Assembly (NCBI RefSeq): GCF_014651675.1
Contig: NZ_BMXI01000012.1
Location: 124,001-188,000, forward strand
DNA from: Roseibacillus persicicus
GTDB taxonomy: Bacteria; Verrucomicrobiota; Verrucomicrobiia; Verrucomicrobiales; Akkermansiaceae
DNA length: 64,000 bases
Direction: 5' to 3'
Part shown: in pieces, positions 58,324 through 64,000 of the stretch
Layout: the number at the start of each line of letters is the position of its first letter
Numbering within the stretch: position 1 is the first letter of the stretch
Program-made: the position numbers and the translations under genes
Notes under the pieces: generated by a model
What the model saw: the letters and a program-made list of their open reading frames with translations, nothing else
Told to the model about the DNA's origin: nothing
Database searches by the model: none

Positions 58324-59046
58324 ATGCGCATCGCCCTATTCGCCGACATCCACGCCAACTTGGAAGCCCTCGAAGCCGTCCTCGCAGACGCCAAGGAGCA
58401 GGGATGCACCGACTATGTCTGTCTGGGGGATGTCGTTGGTTACAACGCCAATCCCTCCGAGTGCCTCGAAATCATTCGCGACCTCGGTTGTCCGGTGGTG
58501 AAAGGCAATCACGATGAAGATTGTGGCGGCGAGCACTCGCTCGATGCAATGAACCCCGTGGCGGCCGAAGCCCTGCGCTGGACTCGCAAGCAATTGACTG
58601 ACGAGCAGCGTGATTGGTTGCGCAAGCTGCGCATGGTCCGGCAGGTTGAGGATTTCACCATCGTTCACTCCTCCTTGGACCAACCCCAAACCTGGAACTA
58701 CGTCACGAACAAGTTCGATGCCATGTCGAGCTTCTCCTACCAGTTCACCAAGATTTGCTTCCACGGCCACACCCACGTCCCCCGGGTCTTTGCCAAAGAT
58801 ACTAAGATCAACGAATTGCCGGCCGAGCAGGTCGAGTTCGACGAGAACCTGAAATACTTCATCAATGTCGGTTCCGTCGGTCAGCCCCGCAACGGCGACT
58901 GGCGCGCCTGCTACGCAATTTACGATATCCCCGCAAACGTGCTGGTCTATCGGCGTCTCGAATACGACATCGTCACTGCCCAGAAGAAGATTCTCGAAGC
59001 AGGCCTCCCCGATATGTTGGCCGGACGATTGGCCGAGGGACGCTAA
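58324..59046 (+). CDS. Metallophosphoesterase of the YfcE/MJ0936-like type
   Basis: 240 residues. Calcineurin-fold motifs: FADIHANLEAL (about 6-16), GDVVGYNANP (about 39-48), VKGNHDED (about 60-67), FTIVHSSL (about 113-120) and FHGHTHVP (about 143-150), then NVGSVGQPRNGD. The motif set ending in GSVGQPRDGD is found in small cytosolic phosphodiesterases that bind two metal ions. The natural substrate is unknown. Stand-alone gene, 94 bases after the previous one. Confidence 0.88.
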   Translation: MRIALFADIHANLEALEAVLADAKEQGCTDYVCLGDVVGYNANPSECLEIIRDLGCPVVKGNHDEDCGGEHSLDAMNPVAAEALRWTRKQLTDEQRDWLRKLRMVRQVEDFTIVHSSLDQPQTWNYVTNKFDAMSSFSYQFTKICFHGHTHVPRVFAKDTKINELPAEQVEFDENLKYFINVGSVGQPRNGDWRACYAIYDIPANVLVYRRLEYDIVTAQKKILEAGLPDMLAGRLAEGR

Positions 59047-59106
59047 TCTCCCGCTGCGGGGCATGGGAAGTTGTCAAAGACTTGGAGGTGCAGTTAACTT
59101 TGCGCC

Positions 59107-62100
59107 ATGCGACGCTTGTCCGCTCTTTTCCTACTGCTGATTGGGTTGGCCGTCTTCCTCTCTTGGCCCCGCTCACAGTCAGGTTCATCCATTCCGCTCT
59201 CAGAAGCCGGGCGCAAAAGCCCTACGACAAAGACATCCTCAGAGGCCGATCGGCGAGCCTACCGATCCTCTGCCGCCGGTTCAGGCCCATCCGAAGTCTC
59301 TCGCCTGGAACTCCCTGCCCCTGATATCGACGCTTTACTCGCCGAAGCGAAAGAGCGGGATGCCAAAAAGCTACCATTCCGATTCGCCACCCCTATTCCC
59401 ATCAATCGAAGCAGTTCCCAGTTGGCGGAATGGAAATTCGAGAATGGATACGCCACTTGGGAACTGGAAATCTCAGCCCCGCAAGCGGAATCCCTGAACT
59501 TTGCCTTCCAAAAGTATCACATGCCCCCGGGAGGAAAGTTGACCCTGCAGGCGGCAAACTCCGAAGAGTTCATCACCTTCACCTCCCGTGACAACGACGA
59601 GCACGGCGAGCTCTGGACCCCGATTCTGACTAGCGACACTGTCCGAATGGCAGCCCGGGTGCCGCTCGCTCTCCTTTCCGAACTCCGTCTCAGTCTGGGT
59701 GCGGTCAACTATGGCTTTCGCAAGCAAGGCAGTGGCAAAATCGGCGGCGACCTATCAGGCAACTGCAATGTGGATGTTGTTTGCGATGCCAGCGATCTTC
59801 CTTTTGGGGCCATGATTGAAGCCTATCGAGATCAAATTCGCTCTGTGGGAGCCTACACTTTGAATGGTCTCGATACTTGCACCGGAGCCCTTATCAACAA
59901 TGTCGAGGGCGATTGCACCCCCTACTTCCTGACAGCGGCCCACTGCGGAATCACGCAGTTCAACTCCCCATCAGTGGTCGTCTACTGGAATTTCGAAAAC
60001 TCCACCTGTCGGCAACCGGGATCGGTCGCTAGTGGTTCTGCCGGTGATGGCGACCTGACAGTCTTCAACAGCGGCGCGATCTTGCGGGCAAAATCCGGCT
60101 CATCCGACATGTGCCTGATTGAACTGGATGATCCGGTCAACCCCGATTCCGGAGCCTACTTTGCGGGCTGGAATCGGTCTCCGAGTGCTCCTTCCGAAGC
60201 CGTGGGGATTCATCACCCCAGGGTCGCGGAAAAGCGAATCTCCTTCGAATTCGATCCCCTTACTATAACCGACTACTACGAGGACACGACCGACTCTAAC
60301 AGATTCTATCTACGGGTGGCGGCTTGGGACCATGGAACCACCGAGCAAGGCTCCTCCGGGTCTCCGCTCTTCGATGGCAGTGGCCGAATTGTGGGTCAGC
60401 TCTACGGAGGTCTGGCATCCTGCAATACTAGCAATCGCCCGGACTGGTATGGTCACTTCTACCGTTCTTGGACCGGAGGAGGGAGTCCTTCCTCGCAACT
60501 TTCCACTTGGCTGGCACCGGATGGTTCCTCCCCCATGACTTGGGATGGCCGGGACCTTGAGGTGAGCATTCTGGTCGATGAGATTGCGGTTGTCGAAGGT
60601 GACAGCGGCACCACTACTGCGACCCTCGAATTCGAATTATCGCAAGCCAGCAGCGAGCCTGTTAGTTTCACCATCTCCACTGCTGGAGGCTCTGCCACAG
60701 CAGGCTTGGACTATCTCGACCCCGGTTCCCAAAGCATCACCATCACCCCGCCACAGACTTCGGCCACGATGGACATCACCATCAATCCCGATAGTGAACC
60801 GGAAGAAAATGAGCGAATCCTATTCGCCTTTTCCAATATTTCAGGGGCCTGCAATATCACCGAACCATTCAGTCTGGTGATCGCTAACGATGACTTCATC
60901 ACCCCCGAAATCTCGGGGGATTTGAATGCGGGAGGAAATGTTGGCAGCTCCTTCCTCTATCAGACCGAGGCTCTCAACACCCCGACAAGCTATTCCCTCA
61001 CTGGCCAACCAGCGGGAATGTCGGTCGACACCCAAAGTGGAGAAATCTCGTGGCCCAGCCCGATTCTGGGCGAATACACCTTCACTCTCACCGCCGCCAA
61101 TCCCGCGGGAAGCGACAACGAAACCTTCACCGTTATCATTGAGAAAAGCCTCCTCAAATTTGCCTTCGAGGTTCCCCTCTCGGTGGATATGACTGGAGAC
61201 ACCGATCTTTGTCTGGCCCAGACAGAGGAAAGTTTCGATGGTGAAGATGCCATCGCCCTGGCGAACACCGACGACTCCAGCAACACCGCTCTCATCTTCA
61301 CTGTAGATGGTCCTGATGAACTGACCTTCTGGTGGAAAGCCTCCACCGAGCATCTCTTCGACACCTTTTCCTGCTCACTCGACAGCAGTCAAGTCGCCAG
61401 CATCAGTGGCGAGACGGGATGGCATCCGGTTTCACTGGAGATTCCCGCAGGCACCCACACCATCACCTATCGACTTGTTAGAGACGATGGAGCCGATGGG
61501 GGAGAAAATACCGTTTGGCTGGACCGCTTCACCTTGCGCTCGCTCGCCGACCCCGTTTTCACTCAGCCTACCACCATTCCGGTCGAAAGCGGTACGGAGT
61601 CCGCCATCCTTCTGTCCACCCACTTCCCTAACAACACAATAGACCCAGAACCACTGCCGAACGGATGGATCTTCCAGTCAGACAGTCACTTGCGCGGCGC
61701 AGCCACTGCCCCCTTTGACTTCACCGCGACCTCCACCAACTCCGCGGGAGCAAGCTCTCGTCTTTTCACGGTATCCCCTTTCTCTCCCTCGACTTCGCTG
61801 GAGACTGCTCTCGATCTCAGCGGGATGCCAGTGCGAAACGGTTCCCCGGGATTTGCGCCTCAAGCTTCGCTATTCATCACCGGAGGCTCTGCCGCGAGGA
61901 GTGCCGAGATTGGAGACGAACAGCGCGCCGAGATGTCTGCCTTTGTAATGGGGCCTGGCACCCTGCGCTTTCATTGGCTGGTCTCTTCAGAAGGCAGCTA
62001 CGACCTCGCCTACACCTTGGTCAACGGGCGGCAAATTGCCGCCAGGTCCGGAACAAGTTCCTGGACCGAGGTCACCGTCCCATTGGAAGCGGGACGGAAT

Positions 62101-62541
62101 GAGGTCACATGGCTCTACCTGAAAGACGAATCCATTTCCGAAAATGAGGACGCAGTCTTCATCGACAATGTCCGACTGGACGGCTACGCGAAATGGGTCA
62201 TCGATCAGGGACTGTCCCCCTTCTCCCTCCCTCCGGGTTCCGGAATTGATGGTGATGACAACCCGGGCCTAATGGAATACGCAGTGGGACTCAGTCCCAA
62301 TCTGGCCGAGCCAACCCACGCTCCCGAGTGGACAGGATCTCGCGGAGACTTCACGTTGAGCACCCCCCTCAACGACACTGCGGTCGATGTCACCATCCAA
62401 CTGCAAAGGTCCTCCGACTTGACCGAAAATTCCTGGCTGACTCTCGGCGAGGTGAGCGACCCCACCACCTCGATTCTCTCTGTCAGCGACAACTCGGCCG
62501 ATCCGGAATCCTTCTACCGTTTGCGCATCACCACCCCATGA
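59107..62541 (+). CDS. Secreted trypsin-like (lysyl endopeptidase type) protease with Calx-beta domain
   Basis: 1144 residues. An N-terminal signal or anchor (about 5-18). The S1-type catalytic domain (about 215-470) has the triad H279 (FLTAAHC), D334 (SSDMCLIEL) and S417 (GSSGSPLF). The surrounding Cys pairs and GNCNVDVVC start are like lysyl endopeptidase. Then come a Calx-beta domain (about 475-595, EGDSGTTTATLEFEL), an Ig/cadherin-like putative domain (about 605-680), two jelly-roll-like repeats (LTFWWKASTE and LRFHWLVSSEG) at about 695-810 and 905-1025, and a C-terminal module with YAVGLSPN and FYRLRI. Export and a role in protein breakdown outside the cell are inferred. Confidence 0.88.
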   Translation: MRRLSALFLLLIGLAVFLSWPRSQSGSSIPLSEAGRKSPTTKTSSEADRRAYRSSAAGSGPSEVSRLELPAPDIDALLAEAKERDAKKLPFRFATPIPINRSSSQLAEWKFENGYATWELEISAPQAESLNFAFQKYHMPPGGKLTLQAANSEEFITFTSRDNDEHGELWTPILTSDTVRMAARVPLALLSELRLSLGAVNYGFRKQGSGKIGGDLSGNCNVDVVCDASDLPFGAMIEAYRDQIRSVGAYTLNGLDTCTGALINNVEGDCTPYFLTAAHCGITQFNSPSVVVYWNFENSTCRQPGSVASGSAGDGDLTVFNSGAILRAKSGSSDMCLIELDDPVNPDSGAYFAGWNRSPSAPSEAVGIHHPRVAEKRISFEFDPLTITDYYEDTTDSNRFYLRVAAWDHGTTEQGSSGSPLFDGSGRIVGQLYGGLASCNTSNRPDWYGHFYRSWTGGGSPSSQLSTWLAPDGSSPMTWDGRDLEVSILVDEIAVVEGDSGTTTATLEFELSQASSEPVSFTISTAGGSATAGLDYLDPGSQSITITPPQTSATMDITINPDSEPEENERILFAFSNISGACNITEPFSLVIANDDFITPEISGDLNAGGNVGSSFLYQTEALNTPTSYSLTGQPAGMSVDTQSGEISWPSPILGEYTFTLTAANPAGSDNETFTVIIEKSLLKFAFEVPLSVDMTGDTDLCLAQTEESFDGEDAIALANTDDSSNTALIFTVDGPDELTFWWKASTEHLFDTFSCSLDSSQVASISGETGWHPVSLEIPAGTHTITYRLVRDDGADGGENTVWLDRFTLRSLADPVFTQPTTIPVESGTESAILLSTHFPNNTIDPEPLPNGWIFQSDSHLRGAATAPFDFTATSTNSAGASSRLFTVSPFSPSTSLETALDLSGMPVRNGSPGFAPQASLFITGGSAARSAEIGDEQRAEMSAFVMGPGTLRFHWLVSSEGSYDLAYTLVNGRQIAARSGTSSWTEVTVPLEAGRNEVTWLYLKDESISENEDAVFIDNVRLDGYAKWVIDQGLSPFSLPPGSGIDGDDNPGLMEYAVGLSPNLAEPTHAPEWTGSRGDFTLSTPLNDTAVDVTIQLQRSSDLTENSWLTLGEVSDPTTSILSVSDNSADPESFYRLRITTP

Positions 62542-62578
62542 GATTGACTTTTTAGAATTCAGTGAGAAGGTAACTCCA

Positions 62579-62986
62579 GTGTTTCGCAAGTTGTCATCCC
62601 TGACCCTCGTTCTGTTCATGACCTTTCTGGTCGGAGCAAAGGACTTGGCGTTGGGTTTTTGCCTCTGCCACGAATCACTCTTCTTGGGCAAGAATCCCTG
62701 CTCACAATCATCCCCTTCCGATTGTTGTGAACACGATGAGGACGCCGGCGAACAGAAGCCTTGCGACGACTGCATTGTCCCTCTCCAATTGGAGATCGAT
62801 GATTACGTTTGGTCGAGTGATAGCTTCGACTTTCAGATTCCGGCCCCCATCGCAGGCAAGGAACTGGCTCCTCTGGTCCTACCTGCTGGTTGTAGCAGAT
62901 TGGCTTTTCGCTTGAGCTTCCCCTTGGAACCTCCGCCTCCACAGGGCAAAGATATTCTCATTCGGCATAGTCGCCTTCTGATTTGA
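62579..62986 (+). CDS. Small secreted Cys/His-rich protein upstream of efflux adaptor
   Basis: 135 residues from a GTG. A signal-like N-terminus (about 1-25) precedes a cluster of Cys and His (FCLCHESL, PCSQSSPSDCCEHDED, KPCDDC) between about 27 and 65, which could bind a soft metal such as copper. The rest is Pro-rich. The gene sits 104 bases before a membrane-fusion protein, the arrangement of metal-efflux operons, but metal binding is inference and the family is not recognised. Confidence 0.55.
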   Translation: MFRKLSSLTLVLFMTFLVGAKDLALGFCLCHESLFLGKNPCSQSSPSDCCEHDEDAGEQKPCDDCIVPLQLEIDDYVWSSDSFDFQIPAPIAGKELAPLVLPAGCSRLAFRLSFPLEPPPPQGKDILIRHSRLLI

Positions 62987-63090
62987 TTCATCGTGCCACC
63001 CGGTTTCCGGGCACGCACACCGCTGCTTGTTTCCGTCCTCCATTTGTGTGAGGGCAGCAGCACTTTTCCGATGAATTTTAAGAATACTCT

Positions 63091-64000
63091 ATGTCACTTT
63101 CCTCTCTCGTCTCAACAGAGACCCAAACTCAATCCAAACCTGTCCGGGGACTGCCGGGATGGGTCCTCCCCGCCGGACTTGTTCTCGGCTTTCTAATCAT
63201 CTTCGGACTCCTGTTTGGCGAGCGCTTGCTTCCCAAGGTTGAGGTTCGAACCAGCCAAGTCGTCACTTTGCGAGGCAACGCCAGCTCCACCGCGAGCAGT
63301 CCCACATCGCGCCAACTTCTCTTTCAGGCATCCGGATGGCTGGAACCCGATCCATACTCAATTCAAGTACCCGCTTTAGTCAATGGGGTCGTTGAGGAGG
63401 TCCACGTTCTGGAAGGACAATCGGTCAAAAAGGGCGACCTCCTGGCGACCTTGGTCGATGACGAAGCTCGCTTGAACTTGCAGAAGGCAGAGCGAAATCT
63501 TGATACCATTCGCGCCAATATCGCCGCTCACTGCTCTCTCGTGCCGGAGATCAATGCACGCCTCGTCTCGGCGAAAGCCAAAGTCGAAGCCGAGAAGGCC
63601 CGCTTGGCGGAACTCAAGGATACGGCCAATCGCTTGAAGGCTCTTCCCGAAGGGGCTGCCTCTCTCTCTGAGACAAACATTGCCATTATGCAGGCCAACC
63701 GCCAGGAAGCCTTCGTCGCCGAAGCGGAATCGGAAATCCCCCGTCTGGAAGCCGAGCTTGCCACCATCGACTTTCAACGTATCGCAATGGGGAACGGATT
63801 TTCCGAGGCCGAGTCTGCCCGCGATCTTGCCCAGCTCGCCTTTGACCGCCATCGCATCACCGCCCCCACTGCTGGTCGCGTGCTGGAACTCTACGCCCAG
63901 CCGGGCAAGAAGCGTATGCTCGACATGGACGACCCCACCTCGGCCCTGATTGTGGAACTCTATCAGCCCACCCAGATGCAGGCCCGAATCGATGTCCCTC
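63091..64000 (+). CDS. RND-type membrane fusion protein, partial
   Basis: The frame from the ATG at 63091 is open to the window end, giving 303 residues of a longer protein. A membrane segment is at about 25-48. The lipoyl-like part starts PALVNGVVEEVHVLEGQSVKKGDLLATLVDDEARLNL (about 93-130), followed by a coiled-coil hairpin (about 130-245) and the second lipoyl half HRITAPTAGRVLELYAQPGKK (about 255-275). This is the HlyD/AcrA adaptor layout that joins an inner-membrane pump to an outer channel. The pump is presumably encoded past the edge. The preceding Cys-rich gene hints at metal export. Confidence 0.85.
   Translation, partial: MSLSSLVSTETQTQSKPVRGLPGWVLPAGLVLGFLIIFGLLFGERLLPKVEVRTSQVVTLRGNASSTASSPTSRQLLFQASGWLEPDPYSIQVPALVNGVVEEVHVLEGQSVKKGDLLATLVDDEARLNLQKAERNLDTIRANIAAHCSLVPEINARLVSAKAKVEAEKARLAELKDTANRLKALPEGAASLSETNIAIMQANRQEAFVAEAESEIPRLEAELATIDFQRIAMGNGFSEAESARDLAQLAFDRHRITAPTAGRVLELYAQPGKKRMLDMDDPTSALIVELYQPTQMQARIDVP

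Noticed and set aside
62993-63196. 67-codon open frame before the membrane-fusion gene
   Set aside because: Overlaps the start of the certain adaptor frame at 63091 in another frame and looks non-coding.

Overview
The window (64 kb, GC-rich) looks like chromosomal DNA of a member of the Verrucomicrobiota, probably Verrucomicrobiales. This is inferred from the mix of gene families: a membrane cytochrome c of planctomycete/verrucomicrobial type, a DUF2805/TIGR03643 protein, a YhaO/YhaN-like nuclease pair, a LarA-like DUF2088 protein, and large secreted proteins with LamG, Calx-beta and trypsin domains. No marker gene was compared, so the assignment is tentative. No rRNA, tRNA or CRISPR array was seen.

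Layout. 1-9.2 kb: partial MBL-fold hydrolase, a coiled-coil membrane protein, the large cytochrome c/LRR protein, tig-clpP, a small lipoprotein, glnB (PII) behind a textbook sigma-54 promoter, and a HExxH lipoprotein. 9.3-17.8 kb: TPP riboswitch and thiC, the exonuclease pair, the DUF2088 protein. 17.8-24.9 kb: a PilT-like ATPase divergent from a methionine/SAM-cycle cluster (metH N-part, metH C-part, MTA/SAH nucleosidase). 24.9-29.7 kb: a nitric-oxide-type signalling cluster (HPt, sigma-54 response regulator, H-NOX, hybrid kinase). 29.7-38.8 kb: an outer-membrane efflux lipoprotein, a GT2 glycosyltransferase, and an operon of HlyD-like adaptor, membrane TPR protein and GT39-like glycosyltransferase. 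38.9-41.8 kb: fasciclin protein, DUF2805 protein, rpsB-tsf. 41.8-54.6 kb: a rearranged accessory region. 54.6-64 kb: ABC-F ATPase, TPR-like protein, phosphoesterase, secreted serine protease, a Cys-rich peptide and the start of a membrane-fusion protein.

The most striking region is metH. Methionine synthase is encoded in two pieces separated by a GxxExxY gene flanked by a perfect 22-bp inverted repeat. Its C-terminal piece also carries an in-frame REP-associated tyrosine transposase (RAYT, HUH) domain of about 240 residues, in the loop of the activation domain that in E. coli joins LADFVAPK to DYIGAF. The insert is bounded by two oppositely oriented REP hairpins, and a RAYT-less REP pair occurs near 56.75 kb.

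The second striking region lies between tsf and the ABC-F gene. A 291-bp copy of the 3' end of tsf (no indels, about 90% identical) is fused in frame to a truncated Ser/Thr kinase exactly 4,700 bp downstream. A decayed fusion of the neighbouring AAA and TPR genes lies at 54.06-54.56 kb, beyond two large secreted-protein genes. This indicates duplication, insertion and deletion next to tsf.
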